In this document: piece by piece, positions 24,745 to 33,425 of the stretch
How the letters are laid out: every line of letters starts with the position of its first letter
How positions within the stretch are numbered: position 1 is the first letter of the stretch
Source of the DNA: Mycobacterium sp. GA-1841
Lineage (GTDB): Bacteria; Actinomycetota; Actinomycetes; Mycobacteriales; Mycobacteriaceae
Length of the DNA: 64,000 nucleotides
Direction of reading: 5' to 3'
Assembly (NCBI RefSeq): GCF_001954135.1
Contig: NZ_MBEQ01000108.1
Span: 20,159-84,158 of the forward strand
Notes under the pieces: model-generated
What the model was told of the DNA's origin: nothing
The model's database searches: none
The model's input: only the letters and a program-made list of their open reading frames with translations
Program-made: the position numbers and the translations under genes

Positions 24745-25530
24745 ATGAGCGCATTCGTAGACGATCCGGCCGGCGACCCGGATCACGCCTTACCTCTGAC
24801 CGGCGAGCGGACCATCCCCGGCCTGGCGGAGGAAAACTACTGGTTCCGCCGCCATGAAGTGGTGTATCGCCGGCTGGCCGACCGCTGCGCCGACCGTGAC
24901 GTCCTCGAGGCCGGCTGTGGTGAGGGTTACGGCGCCGATCTGCTGGCGGACGTCGCACGCAAGGTGATCGCGTTGGATTACGACGAGGCGACGGTGGCCC
25001 ACGTGCGGGCCCGCTATCCCCGGGTCGAGATCCGGCACGGCAACCTCGCCGAGCTCCCGTTGGCCGACCAGTCTGTCGACGCGGTGGTGAACTTCCAGGT
25101 CATCGAACACCTGTGGGATCAAGCACAGTTCGTGTCCGAGTGTTTCCGGGTGTTGCGGCCCGGCGGCGTGTTCTTGGTCTCGACCCCCAACCGGATCACC
25201 TTCTCCCCCGGACGCGACACCCCGCTCAACCCATTCCACACCCGTGAGCTCAATGCCGCCGAGCTGACCGAACTGCTGCGCGATGCCGGATTCACCGTGG
25301 AGTCGATGCTCGGGGTGTTCCATGGCGCCGGACTGCAGAAGCTCGACGCGCGGCACGGCGGCTCGATCATCGAGGCGCAGGTGCAGCGCGCCGTGGCCGA
25401 CGCGCCGTGGCCCGAGCAGCTGCTCGCCGACGTCACCGCCGTCGGCATCGACGATTTCGACCTCACGCCGGCAACCGAACGCGACATCGACGACAGTCTC
25501 GACCTGGTGGCGATAGCGGTGCGGCCGTGA
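24745..25530 (+). CDS. SAM-dependent methyltransferase of the methylglucose lipopolysaccharide cluster (Rv3030 homologue)
   Basis: 261-aa class I methyltransferase. Motif I is VLEAGCGEGYGADLLA (about residue 53), with the acidic strand end VIALDYDEATVAHVRARYP, and motif post-II VVNFQVIEHLWDQAQFVSE, then LRPGGVFLVSTPN. The M. tuberculosis homologue Rv3030 is regarded as a probable sugar O-methyltransferase of the 6-O-methylglucosyl-containing lipopolysaccharide; that role is from the literature on the cluster, not from residues seen here. The TGA overlaps the GTG of the GH57 gene as GTGA, coupling the two. Confidence 0.88.
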   Translation: MSAFVDDPAGDPDHALPLTGERTIPGLAEENYWFRRHEVVYRRLADRCADRDVLEAGCGEGYGADLLADVARKVIALDYDEATVAHVRARYPRVEIRHGNLAELPLADQSVDAVVNFQVIEHLWDQAQFVSECFRVLRPGGVFLVSTPNRITFSPGRDTPLNPFHTRELNAAELTELLRDAGFTVESMLGVFHGAGLQKLDARHGGSIIEAQVQRAVADAPWPEQLLADVTAVGIDDFDLTPATERDIDDSLDLVAIAVRP

Positions 25531-27077
25531 CACCTTCCGCCGCCGACCCCGAACCGGTACCCGGTTTATTCACCCTCGTCCTGCACACCCACCTGCCGTG
25601 GCTGGCCCATCACGGCCGCTGGCCGGTCGGCGAGGAGTGGCTCTACCAGTCCTGGGCGGCGGCGTACCTGCCGTTGATGCGGGTGCTGCGCGGTCTGGCC
25701 GCCGAGGATCGCCGCCATCTGATCACCCTTGGCATGACACCGGTGGTCACCGCACAGCTCGATGATCCGTATTGCCTGACCGGTATGCACCACTGGTTGG
25801 CCAACTGGCAGCTGCGCGCTCAGGAGGCGATGACACTGCATGGCCAGAAGGCCTTGCAGCAGTTCGGGATTCGTGAGTACGCCGAGGCCGGTGCAGCCAT
25901 CGAGGAGTTCACCACCTATTGGCGCCACGGCGGCAGCGGCTTGCTGCGCGCACTGATCGACGCCGAAACCATCGAATTGCTCGGCGGTCCGCTGTCGCAT
26001 CCGTTCCAGCCGCTGCTCAACCCCCGGTTGCGTGAATTCGCGCTGCGCGAAGGCCTGGCCGACGCGCACCAGCGTTTCGCCCACACCCCGGTGGGCATCT
26101 GGGCGCCCGAATGCGCCTACGCCCCGGGCATGGAGACCGGATATGCCGCCGCGGGGGTGGGCCACTTCATGGTGGACGGCCCGTCACTGCACGGTGATAC
26201 CGCGCTGGGCCGGCCGGTAGGTGATACCGACGTGGTGGCCTTCGGACGCGACCTGCGGGTCAGCTATCGCGTGTGGTCGCCGAAATCGGGTTATCCCGGT
26301 CACGCCGCCTACCGGGATTTCCACACCTACGACCACACCACGGGTCTCAAACCGGCCCGCGTCACGGGCCGCAACGTCCCCTCCGAGGAGAAGGCGCCCT
26401 ACGATCCGCAGCGTGCCGACCGCGCGATCGACGAGCATGTCGCAGACTTCGTCGAGGTGGTCCGCCGTCGCCTGCTCAGCGAGAGTGCGCGGATCGGGCG
26501 CCCGGCGCACGTGGTGGCCGCGTTCGACACCGAACTGTTCGGGCACTGGTGGTACGAGGGCCCCGAGTGGCTGGGCCGGGTGCTGCGGGCCCTGCCGGCA
26601 GCCGGCGTGCGCGTGGGAACCCTGTCCGACGCCAAGGCCGACGGATTCGTCGGCGCCCCGGTCGAATTGCCGCCCAGCTCTTGGGGTTCGGGTAAGGACT
26701 GGCAGGTCTGGAACGGTGAGAAGGTGACCGATTTCGTCCAGCTCAACAGCGAGGTGGTCGACGGCGCCCTGAGCACCGTGGACAAGGCACTCGCCCAGCA
26801 GGCGGCGGTCGGTGTGCCGACCCCGCGCGACCGGGTGGCCGACCAGATCCTGCGGGAGACGCTGTTGACGGTGTCCAGCGACTGGCCGTTCATGGTGAGC
26901 AAGGATTCGGCGGCCGACTATGCGCGCTACCGTGCCCACCTGCACGCCCACGCCACCCGTGAGATCTCCGATGCGTTGGCCTCGGGCCGTCGCGACCACG
27001 CCGAGCGCCTCGCCGACGGCTGGAACAAGGCCGACGGACTGTTCGGCGCCCTCGACGCCAGACGTCTGCCAAAATGA
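25527..27077 (+). CDS. GH57 family alpha-glucan enzyme, probable branching enzyme (Rv3031 homologue)
   Basis: 516-aa GH57 protein. The family motifs are visible: HTHLPWLAHHG near residue 20, nucleophile Glu195 in GIWAPECAYAPG, catalytic Asp334 in AAFDTELFGHWWYEGPEW, and a C-terminal helical domain. This set is that of GH57 1,4-alpha-glucan branching enzymes rather than amylases. The GTG start at 25527 overlaps the methyltransferase stop as GTGA and begins the protein a few residues before the first barrel strand; the long upstream frame is out-of-frame sequence of the neighbour. A role in methylglucose polymer synthesis is inferred from the cluster. Confidence 0.92.
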   Translation: MTPSAADPEPVPGLFTLVLHTHLPWLAHHGRWPVGEEWLYQSWAAAYLPLMRVLRGLAAEDRRHLITLGMTPVVTAQLDDPYCLTGMHHWLANWQLRAQEAMTLHGQKALQQFGIREYAEAGAAIEEFTTYWRHGGSGLLRALIDAETIELLGGPLSHPFQPLLNPRLREFALREGLADAHQRFAHTPVGIWAPECAYAPGMETGYAAAGVGHFMVDGPSLHGDTALGRPVGDTDVVAFGRDLRVSYRVWSPKSGYPGHAAYRDFHTYDHTTGLKPARVTGRNVPSEEKAPYDPQRADRAIDEHVADFVEVVRRRLLSESARIGRPAHVVAAFDTELFGHWWYEGPEWLGRVLRALPAAGVRVGTLSDAKADGFVGAPVELPPSSWGSGKDWQVWNGEKVTDFVQLNSEVVDGALSTVDKALAQQAAVGVPTPRDRVADQILRETLLTVSSDWPFMVSKDSAADYARYRAHLHAHATREISDALASGRRDHAERLADGWNKADGLFGALDARRLPK

Positions 27078-27168
27078 CCTGCACCGCGAGCGTGCGCGTC
27101 TGCCCCACGACACGCCGCCAAATCCCCGCATTGTCCGCACATTCGCACCGGCACGAAGGCACGCAGTC

Positions 27169-28410
27169 ATGAAGATCCTGATGGTGTCATGGGAGTACCC
27201 GCCCGTCGTCGTCGGCGGTCTGGGCCGACACGTGCACCATCTGGCCACCGCCCTGGCCGAGGCCGGTCACGAGGTCGTGGTACTCAGCCGCAGGCCCACC
27301 GATACCGACCCGAGCACTCATCCGTCCACCGACGAGACGAGTGAGGGTGTGCGGGTGGTGGCCGCGGCCCAGGATCCGCACGAGTTCGTGTTCGGTACGG
27401 ACATGATGGCCTGGACTCTGGCCATGGGACATTCGATGGTGCGCACCGGCCTTGCCGTCAAGGACAATTCGGGTGATCGCTGGATCCCCGACCTCGTCCA
27501 CGCCCATGACTGGCTGGTTGCCCACCCCGCGATCGCCCTGGCCGAATATTTCGATGTGCCACTGGTTTCCACGATCCATGCCACCGAGGCCGGCCGGCAT
27601 TCCGGCTGGGTCTCGGGCCCGATCAGCCGTCAGGTGCACGCCGTGGAATCCTGGCTGGTACGCGAATCCGATTCGCTGATCACCTGTTCGGCGTCGATGA
27701 ACGACGAGATCACCGAGCTGTTCGGGCCAGGACTGTCGGAGATCAGGGTGATCCGCAACGGGATCGACGCCGACCTCTGGCCCTACGCACCGCGACGTCC
27801 ACGCCAGGGCCCACCCCAGCTGCTGTACGTGGGCCGGCTGGAGTACGAGAAAGGCGTCCAAGAGGCGATCGCAGCCCTGCCGCGGATCCGACGTGCTCAT
27901 CCCGGCACCACACTGACCGTCGCCGGCGACGGCACCCAGCTGGACTGGCTGTTGGAGCAGGCACGAAAGCACAAGGTGCTCAAGGCAACCCGGTTCGTCG
28001 GTCGCCTCGGCCACGACGACCTGGTTCAGGCCCTGCAGGCAGCCGACGCCGCGGTGCTGCCGAGCCACTACGAGCCGTTCGGCATCGTCGCGCTGGAGGC
28101 CGCGGCCACCGGGACCCCGCTGGTCACCTCCAACGTCGGGGGCCTGGGCGAAGCGGTGATCGATGGTCAGACCGGAATGTCGTTCGCGCCACGGGATGTC
28201 GCGGGTCTGGCGGCCGCCGTGCGGGCGGTGCTCGACGATCCCGATGCGGCCCAGCGCCGTGCTGTGGCCGCCCGCGAGCGGCTCAGCGCGGATTTCGACT
28301 GGCACACCGTGGCCGCCGAGACCAGCCAGGTCTATCTGGCCGCCAAACGCGCCGAACGCGAACCGCACCCGCGTCGGCCGATCGTCGAGCACGCGCTGCC
28401 CGACCGCTGA
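27169..28410 (+). CDS. GT4 alpha-(1,4)-glucosyltransferase (Rv3032 homologue)
   Basis: 413-aa glycogen-synthase-like GT-B enzyme. MKILMVSWEYPPVVVGGLGRHVHHL supplies the glucan-synthase-type nucleotide-sugar loop (GGLG), and the donor E-x7-E is HYEPFGIVALEAAATG, followed by VGGLGEAVIDGQTG. Rv3032 in M. tuberculosis is known to elongate the alpha-1,4-glucan of methylglucose lipopolysaccharide and to contribute to glycogen. ATG at 27169 is chosen because the protein then aligns with family starts at length 413; a 91-base gap separates it from GH57. Its stop codon lies inside a 22-base palindrome. Confidence 0.93.
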   Translation: MKILMVSWEYPPVVVGGLGRHVHHLATALAEAGHEVVVLSRRPTDTDPSTHPSTDETSEGVRVVAAAQDPHEFVFGTDMMAWTLAMGHSMVRTGLAVKDNSGDRWIPDLVHAHDWLVAHPAIALAEYFDVPLVSTIHATEAGRHSGWVSGPISRQVHAVESWLVRESDSLITCSASMNDEITELFGPGLSEIRVIRNGIDADLWPYAPRRPRQGPPQLLYVGRLEYEKGVQEAIAALPRIRRAHPGTTLTVAGDGTQLDWLLEQARKHKVLKATRFVGRLGHDDLVQALQAADAAVLPSHYEPFGIVALEAAATGTPLVTSNVGGLGEAVIDGQTGMSFAPRDVAGLAAAVRAVLDDPDAAQRRAVAARERLSADFDWHTVAAETSQVYLAAKRAEREPHPRRPIVEHALPDR

Positions 28411-28448
28411 TTCGACCGGCGTCGAATCAATCCGCACCTAGCGTGCGG
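28408..28448 (+). promoter_or_regulatory. Two inverted repeats between the glucosyltransferase and MFS genes (operator or terminator)
   Basis: TGATTCGAC at 28408-28416 and GTCGAATCA at 28421-28429 are perfect 9-base arms around CGGC; the first arm begins with the stop codon of the glucosyltransferase gene. A second inverted repeat, CCGCAC and GTGCGG around CTAGC, follows at 28432-28448, ending 2 bases before the MFS start. No T run follows either. The first could end the upstream operon; the position directly before the pump gene also fits an ArsR operator. Confidence 0.55.
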
Positions 28449-28450
28449 GT

Positions 28451-29842
28451 ATGGCACCACAACGCTCCCCCGTCGTCACGCTGATCGCAGCCTATCTCGG
28501 GCTGTTCGTCGGCCTGATCGACGCGAACGCCGTGAACCTGGCGCTACCGGTGATCGGTGATGACCTCGGCGGTGGAGTGACCGGCGCGCAATGGACCATC
28601 GACGCCTACAACGTGACGTTCGCGGCGTTTCTGCTCACCGCCGGATCGCTGGGTGACCGGTTCAGCCGGCGACGAATGCTGCGGATCGGTTTGGCGATCT
28701 TCGTCGCGGCGTCGGTCGCCTGCGCGCTGACGCCCGCACTGCCGCTGTTGTTGGCAGCACGGGCGATTCAGGGTCTGGGCGCGGCGATGATGTTGCCGCA
28801 AGGGCTGGCCATCGCCGCGGCGGTCTATCCAGACCCGCGCGGACGAGCCCGGGTCACCGCGGCGTGGGCGATGGCCGCCGCCGGCAGCACCGCGCTGGGC
28901 CCCCTGCTCGGTGGAGTCGCCGTCCAAACTGTCGGGTGGCGGTGGATCTTCTGGGTCAACGTGCCCGTCGGCCTGCTCGCGTTGGTCATGAGCGTCTCGC
29001 ACCTGCCCGATTCGCGCGATCCGGACGCCGCCCGCCTCGACCTGTCCGGTCAGTGCCTGGCCATCTTGGCACTCGGCGCCACGACGCTCGTCCTCGTCGA
29101 GGGGCATGGCTGGCCGTGGCAACAGACGGCGGCCCTCGGTGCCACGGCGCTGGCCGCATTCGTCGCATTCCTGAGTGCCCAACGTCGTAACCCGCATCCG
29201 ATGCTGCCGCTGGATCTGTTCGGCAGCCGCCGACTGGTGGGTGCCCTGCTGGCCACGTTCGCGATGACGTTCGGCATCTACGGACTGCTTCTGGTGAACA
29301 GCTTTGCCTTCCAACAACTCCGGGGCGCCGACGGCTTGACGACGGCGGTGCGGTTCCTCCCGATGGCGATCGTCTACCTGCTACTGATCCCCGTCACCAA
29401 CGTCATGGCGCGCCGCACGGGACCACGTCCGGCGATGGTGGCGGGGTTGGTGCTCATGGCGGCGGGCTCACTGCTGTACGCCGGCGCCGGACCACTCGGC
29501 GACGTCGGATGGCTGGAAGCGTCATTTGTGCTCGCCGGTGCCGGGCTGGCACTGAACACCGGCCCGGCGGTGACGCTGGCGATGGATGCGATCCCGCCGG
29601 GGCGGACCGGCCTGGCCGCCGGTGTGGTGAATCTGGCCCGGCTGCTGGGTATCACTGTCGGGGTCGCGGTGTTGGGTAATGCCATGACAATCGTCGGCGG
29701 CGCGTCCGGGGTGCGGACCGCACTGCTGATTGGTGCGGCGTGTCAGTTGCTGGGCGCCGGGTTGGCCCGGTCGCTGACGCAGCCGGCGGCACCCGCGGGA
29801 CGACGCGACCAGATCGTCGGGAAGGAGTCCTGCCATGCGTGA
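28451..29842 (+). CDS. MFS multidrug efflux transporter, DHA2 (14-TM) family
   Basis: 463-aa major facilitator with about 14 hydrophobic helices. Motif A is GSLGDRFSRRRML after helix 2, motif C-like sequence is GSTALGPLLGGVAVQTVGWRWIFWVNVPVGL, and the DHA2 hallmark DANAVNLALPVIGDDL sits in helix 1. It probably exports a toxic organic compound with proton exchange. The regulator gene overlaps its last 8 bases, so both are on one transcript; this pair interrupts the conserved Rv3032-Rv3033 order of M. tuberculosis. Translation probably starts at ATG 28451 despite a weak ribosome-binding site. Confidence 0.9.
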   Translation: MAPQRSPVVTLIAAYLGLFVGLIDANAVNLALPVIGDDLGGGVTGAQWTIDAYNVTFAAFLLTAGSLGDRFSRRRMLRIGLAIFVAASVACALTPALPLLLAARAIQGLGAAMMLPQGLAIAAAVYPDPRGRARVTAAWAMAAAGSTALGPLLGGVAVQTVGWRWIFWVNVPVGLLALVMSVSHLPDSRDPDAARLDLSGQCLAILALGATTLVLVEGHGWPWQQTAALGATALAAFVAFLSAQRRNPHPMLPLDLFGSRRLVGALLATFAMTFGIYGLLLVNSFAFQQLRGADGLTTAVRFLPMAIVYLLLIPVTNVMARRTGPRPAMVAGLVLMAAGSLLYAGAGPLGDVGWLEASFVLAGAGLALNTGPAVTLAMDAIPPGRTGLAAGVVNLARLLGITVGVAVLGNAMTIVGGASGVRTALLIGAACQLLGAGLARSLTQPAAPAGRRDQIVGKESCHA

Positions 29843-30593
29843 GACACAGGAGCTCACCACCGCAGCCGAGTTGGACCTCTCCGCGGTGGCCGCGTTGCTG
29901 GCCGACCCGGCTCGCTGCAAGATCCTGCTGGCCCTCGACGACGGCCGCGCGTTGCCGGCCAGTGTGCTGGCCGAGGAGGCGGGCATCAGTCGCCCGACGG
30001 CCAGCAGCCACCTGGGCAAACTCACCGATGCCGGGCTGCTCACCGTCCGCACCCAGGGGCGTCACCGCTACTACCGGCTGGCGGGGCCCGAAGTCGGTGC
30101 GCTCATCGAGCAACTCGGCCGGCTGGCGCCGACGCGGCCCGTCACCTCACTGCGCGAGGGCACCCGTGCGGCGCGGCTTCGCTCTGCCCGCACCTGCTAC
30201 GACCACATCGCCGGCCGGCTCGGCGTCGCGCTCATGGGCAGCCTGCTCGACCGGGATGTGCTCATCGGCGGGGACGGATGGTTTCGTTCCGGCGGTTCCG
30301 ACCGGCTGAGCAGCCCCGGTCATGACGTGACCTATCAACTCACCGACGACGGGCGCGCCCTGCTACGGCAGATCGGAATCGAATTGCCCACGGGCTCAAG
30401 GCCGCTGGTTCGCTACTGCATCGATTGGACCGAACAGCGCCATCACCTTGCCGGCGGGCTCGGCCGCGCGCTGTTGGATCACTTCCTGGCCGCGGACTGG
30501 GTGCGTCGCGCACCACGCCACCGTGCACTCACCGTCACCGACGCCGGCCGCGCCGCCTTGGGCGAGCGCTTCGGTATCGACTGGACCGGTTGA
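29835..30593 (+). CDS. ArsR/SmtB-family transcriptional regulator with a long C-terminal extension
   Basis: 252 aa, much longer than classic ArsR proteins (about 100-120). The winged helix is LADPARCKILLALDDGRALPASVLAEEAGISRPTASSHLGKLTDAGLLTVRTQGRHRYYRL. The C-terminal half has two Cys/His patches, RTCYDHIAGRLGVALMG and RYCIDWTEQRHHLAGGLGRALL, which recur in this actinobacterial subfamily and could sense metal, thiol stress or an organic ligand. Coupled by overlap to the MFS pump gene, it is most likely the local repressor, with the palindrome at 28408-28429 as a candidate site. Confidence 0.88.
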   Translation: MRETQELTTAAELDLSAVAALLADPARCKILLALDDGRALPASVLAEEAGISRPTASSHLGKLTDAGLLTVRTQGRHRYYRLAGPEVGALIEQLGRLAPTRPVTSLREGTRAARLRSARTCYDHIAGRLGVALMGSLLDRDVLIGGDGWFRSGGSDRLSSPGHDVTYQLTDDGRALLRQIGIELPTGSRPLVRYCIDWTEQRHHLAGGLGRALLDHFLAADWVRRAPRHRALTVTDAGRAALGERFGIDWTG

Positions 30594-30594
30594 C

Positions 30595-30621
30595 ACTGCC
30601 CCAGATCGGCCGATTGGCAGT
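30595..30621 (+). terminator. Nested hairpin after the ArsR gene
   Basis: ACTGCC (30595-30600) and GGCAGT (30616-30621) flank the 10-base palindrome ATCGGCCGAT (30605-30614), directly after the ArsR stop and 32 bases before the next gene. A structured RNA here could end the MFS-ArsR transcript; no T run follows. It could equally be a binding site upstream of the secreted-protein gene. Confidence 0.45.
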
Positions 30622-30653
30622 CATCTGCGGCGGATACCAAGCAGAATCGGGGC

Positions 30654-31259
30654 GTGGTCCAGATCCGCCGGCATCTCAACACCGTCTGCGCTGCACTCGT
30701 CGGCGCCACGCTCACCCTCGGCGTGTCGGCCCCGGCAGCTGCCGAACCCAACGGCGCCGCCCCCAGCCTGCCCGCCTTCACCCCGCATCCCTCCGATTGG
30801 GCGCCGGACTACACGGTGTTCCCGTACAACCTGTGGCAGGTCCGTGTCACGCCCCAGCAGATCGATGCCCAGCGTGAGTCCTGCCAGTGGTTCAACGCCC
30901 AATACGGCACCCTGATGACCCAGATCGTGGGGTTCCAGCACTACCTGGGCGAACATGATGACTACTGGACCGCGCCGGGCGTACAGGCGGCAGCCGACGC
31001 GGTGAAGGCCAACATCGACCAGTCGGCGGCGTTCCTGGATCCCCGGGCTCACATCTTGTACATCACCAATTACCCGGACCAGAGCCAGTATTCACCGCTG
31101 TACAACGGTGACTCGATCTATCACCTCTGGTATCAGCTGACCCAGATCAGCGACAAGATCGCGCAGAAACAACCGTCGGGCTTCATCAACGCCAACATCG
31201 CCACCGCCAACGTCTACGGCAACGTGATCCGCGACTCCGGGGTGTGCAACGGGGCCTGA
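30654..31259 (+). CDS. Secreted protein of unknown function (Rv3033 homologue)
   Basis: 201 aa starting at GTG 30654 with a Sec signal peptide (basic IRRHLN, hydrophobic core CAALVGATLTLGVSAPAAA, cleavage likely after AAA near residue 31). The mature part is rich in Tyr, Trp and Gln (DWAPDYTVFPYNLWQVRVTPQQIDAQ, LGEHDDYWTAPG) with two Cys, one near residue 81 and one close to the C terminus, that could form a disulfide. No enzyme motif is recognised. The gene is conserved at this place in M. tuberculosis as Rv3033 and converges with the acetyltransferase gene 6 bases downstream. Confidence 0.8.
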   Translation: MVQIRRHLNTVCAALVGATLTLGVSAPAAAEPNGAAPSLPAFTPHPSDWAPDYTVFPYNLWQVRVTPQQIDAQRESCQWFNAQYGTLMTQIVGFQHYLGEHDDYWTAPGVQAAADAVKANIDQSAAFLDPRAHILYITNYPDQSQYSPLYNGDSIYHLWYQLTQISDKIAQKQPSGFINANIATANVYGNVIRDSGVCNGA

Positions 31260-31264
31260 GGCCG

Positions 31265-32008
31265 TCAGTTGCTGTTGGCGGCTTTCTTGCGTTCGATGTC
31301 GGCCAGGGCCGCGGCCAGTTCGGCACGCTCGGCCGCTGACGTCTCCCAGTCCAGCTTGCGGTTCTTGACCACCTTGGCCGGAGCTCCCACGGCGATCGAG
31401 TAATCCGGGATCTCGCCTTTGACCACGGCGTGGGCGCCCAGCACGCACCCGCGCCCCACCGAGGTGTTGCGCAGGACGGTGACCTTGGCGGCGACCCAGG
31501 TGTCCGGGCCGATCCGCACCGGGCCCTTGACGATGCCCTGGTCCTTGATCGGCATGTTGACGTTGTCCATCTTGTGGTCGAAGTCGCACACGTAGCACCA
31601 GTCGGCCATCAGCACGGAGTCACCGAGCTCGATGTCCAGGTAGGTGTTGATGACGTTGTCGCGGCCCAGCACCACCTTGTCCCCGATGCGCAGCGAGCCC
31701 TCGTGGCAGCGGATGGTGTTCTTGTCGCCGATGTGCACCCAGCGGCCGATCTCCATCTGGGCCAGTTCGGGGGTGCACTGGATTTCCACGCCCTTGCCGA
31801 GGAAGACCATCCCCCGGGTGATGATGTGCGGGTTGGCCAGCTTGAACTTCAGCAGACGCCAGTACCGGACCAGGTACCACGGGGTGTAGGCGCGGTTGTC
31901 GATCACCCATTTCAGCGAGGCCTTGGTCAAGAAGTCGGCCTGGCGCGGGTCCCGCAGGCGTGAGCCACGCCAGCGCTTGTGGATCGGTGCCCCCCACATC
32001 GTCGTCAT
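31265..32008 (-). CDS. Left-handed beta-helix acetyltransferase (Rv3034c homologue)
   Basis: 247-aa member of the hexapeptide acyltransferase superfamily. Imperfect hexapeptide repeats run through the middle (MEIGRWVHIGDKNTIRC, LRIGDKVVLGRDNVIN, VRIGPDTWVAAKVTVLRNTSVGRGCVLGAHAVVKGEIPDYSIAVGAPAKVV), the last segment being the usual acetyl-CoA site. Located in the methylglucose lipopolysaccharide region, it is a candidate for acetylating or otherwise acylating that polymer, a role inferred from synteny. It is divergent from the PQQ-repeat lipoprotein gene. Confidence 0.87.
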   Translation of the reverse strand: MTTMWGAPIHKRWRGSRLRDPRQADFLTKASLKWVIDNRAYTPWYLVRYWRLLKFKLANPHIITRGMVFLGKGVEIQCTPELAQMEIGRWVHIGDKNTIRCHEGSLRIGDKVVLGRDNVINTYLDIELGDSVLMADWCYVCDFDHKMDNVNMPIKDQGIVKGPVRIGPDTWVAAKVTVLRNTSVGRGCVLGAHAVVKGEIPDYSIAVGAPAKVVKNRKLDWETSAAERAELAAALADIERKKAANSN

Positions 32009-32022
32009 GGCCGGACAGCCTA

Positions 32023-32036
32023 CGCGAGGACTCGCG
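32023..32036. promoter_or_regulatory. Palindrome CGCGAG-GA-CTCGCG in a divergent promoter region
   Basis: A perfect 6-base inverted repeat around GA lies 14 bases upstream of the acetyltransferase start and about 100 bases upstream of the lipoprotein start. The 130-base gap must hold promoters for both genes. The symmetric site is a candidate operator, but GC-rich DNA yields such short palindromes by chance. Confidence 0.3.
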
Positions 32037-32138
32037 AGGGTTCCCAGGTCGCTCTGCTCCTGTACCGCAAGGCCGCCGGGTTACCCTCACGTGGGTCACA
32101 AAAACGAGCCCGTGCGGGTTCGGCGACGAAAGGACATC

Positions 32139-33422
32139 GTGTTCCGGCGATACCTGGCACTCGCGGTCGCGGTGCTGTTCACGGGCCTGCTCGCCGGTTG
32201 CGAGAACACCGATTCCTGGGTGGACGCACACGCTGCAGAAGGCTGGTCGGCGCAATACGGGGATGCCGCCAACAGCAGCTACACCCGGTCCCCCGGTGCC
32301 GAGGCGCTGCGGCTGGAGTGGAGCCGGTCGGTCAAGGGCGAAATGGGGGCCCAGGTGGCGCTCGGTTCGACCGGCTATCTCGCTGCCAACGCGCAGACCG
32401 CCGGCGGATGTTCGTTGATGGTATGGGAGGCCGACAACAACGGCCGCCAACGCTGGTGCTCCCGGTTGGTGCAGGGTGGCGGCTGGTCGAGCCCGCTGTT
32501 CGATGGGTTCGACAACGTCTACATCGGCCAGCCCGGCGCCATCCTGTCGTTTCCGCCGACACAGTGGATTCGGTGGCGTCAGCCGGTGATCGGGATGCCC
32601 ACCACCGCCCGGCTGCTCGACGACGGCCAGCTGCTGGTGGTCACTCACCTGGGCCAAGTGCTGGTGTTCGACGGGCATCGCGGCATCGTCGAGGGAACTC
32701 CGCTGGATCTGGTGTCCGGCGTGGACCCGACCGATTCGCAGCGCGGCTTGAGCGACTGCCAACCGGCGCGATCCCGCTGCCCGGTGGCGGCCGCACCGGC
32801 GTTCTCCCACGAGAGCGGCATCGTGGTACTGAGCGTGTGGCAGCCTGGGGCCGAGGCCCCGGGGCTGGTCGGATTGCGTTATCACCGCGGGCAACAGACG
32901 TTGCTGACGCCGGCCTGGACCAGCGACGCGGTGGGTGGCGGGCCACTGGCGAGCCCGGTCTTGTCCGCCGACGGCTCGACGGTGTACGTCAACGGCCGCG
33001 ATGAGAAGCTCTGGGCGCTCGACACGACCGACGGCTCACCGAAATGGTCGGTGCCCCTGACGTATCTGGCTCAGACGCCGCCGTCGGTGTCCCCGGACGG
33101 GCTGATCCTCGCCGGCGGCGGACCGGACGCCAAGCTCACCGCAGTGCGTGACGCCGGAGACCACGGCGAGGTGGCCTGGACCCGTGCCGACGTGGTGCCT
33201 CTGACCACCTCGAGCCGCGCCGGCAATGTCGCGTACGCGGTGGCCCGCGAGGGCGGCCACGGTCAGGCGCTGCTGGTGTTCGATTCCGGCGACGGGCACA
33301 CCCTCAACACCTATCCCCTGCCCGAGGCCACCGGTTGGCCGGTCGGGGTGTCGGTCGGGCAGGACCACCGCGTGGTCACCGCGACGAGTGACGGTCAGGT
33401 ATACGGCTTCGCGCCGCAGTGA
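32139..33422 (+). CDS. PQQ-repeat beta-propeller lipoprotein (Rv3035 homologue)
   Basis: 427-aa predicted lipoprotein. The signal sequence FRRYLALAVAVLFTGLLAGC ends in a lipobox (LLAGC, Cys about residue 20). The mature part has repeated beta-propeller blades with the PQQ-like Trp/Gly pattern (LRLEWSRSVKG, GSTVYVNGRDEKLWALDTTDGSPKWSVPL, GNVAYAVAREGGHGQALLVFDSGDGH), as in BamB-type scaffold proteins; no cofactor site is evident. GTG at 32139 has GAAAGGA seven bases upstream; an in-frame GTG at 32110 is the alternative. It likely works on the outer face of the membrane. Confidence 0.85.
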   Translation: MFRRYLALAVAVLFTGLLAGCENTDSWVDAHAAEGWSAQYGDAANSSYTRSPGAEALRLEWSRSVKGEMGAQVALGSTGYLAANAQTAGGCSLMVWEADNNGRQRWCSRLVQGGGWSSPLFDGFDNVYIGQPGAILSFPPTQWIRWRQPVIGMPTTARLLDDGQLLVVTHLGQVLVFDGHRGIVEGTPLDLVSGVDPTDSQRGLSDCQPARSRCPVAAAPAFSHESGIVVLSVWQPGAEAPGLVGLRYHRGQQTLLTPAWTSDAVGGGPLASPVLSADGSTVYVNGRDEKLWALDTTDGSPKWSVPLTYLAQTPPSVSPDGLILAGGGPDAKLTAVRDAGDHGEVAWTRADVVPLTTSSRAGNVAYAVAREGGHGQALLVFDSGDGHTLNTYPLPEATGWPVGVSVGQDHRVVTATSDGQVYGFAPQ

Positions 33423-33425
33423 CGC

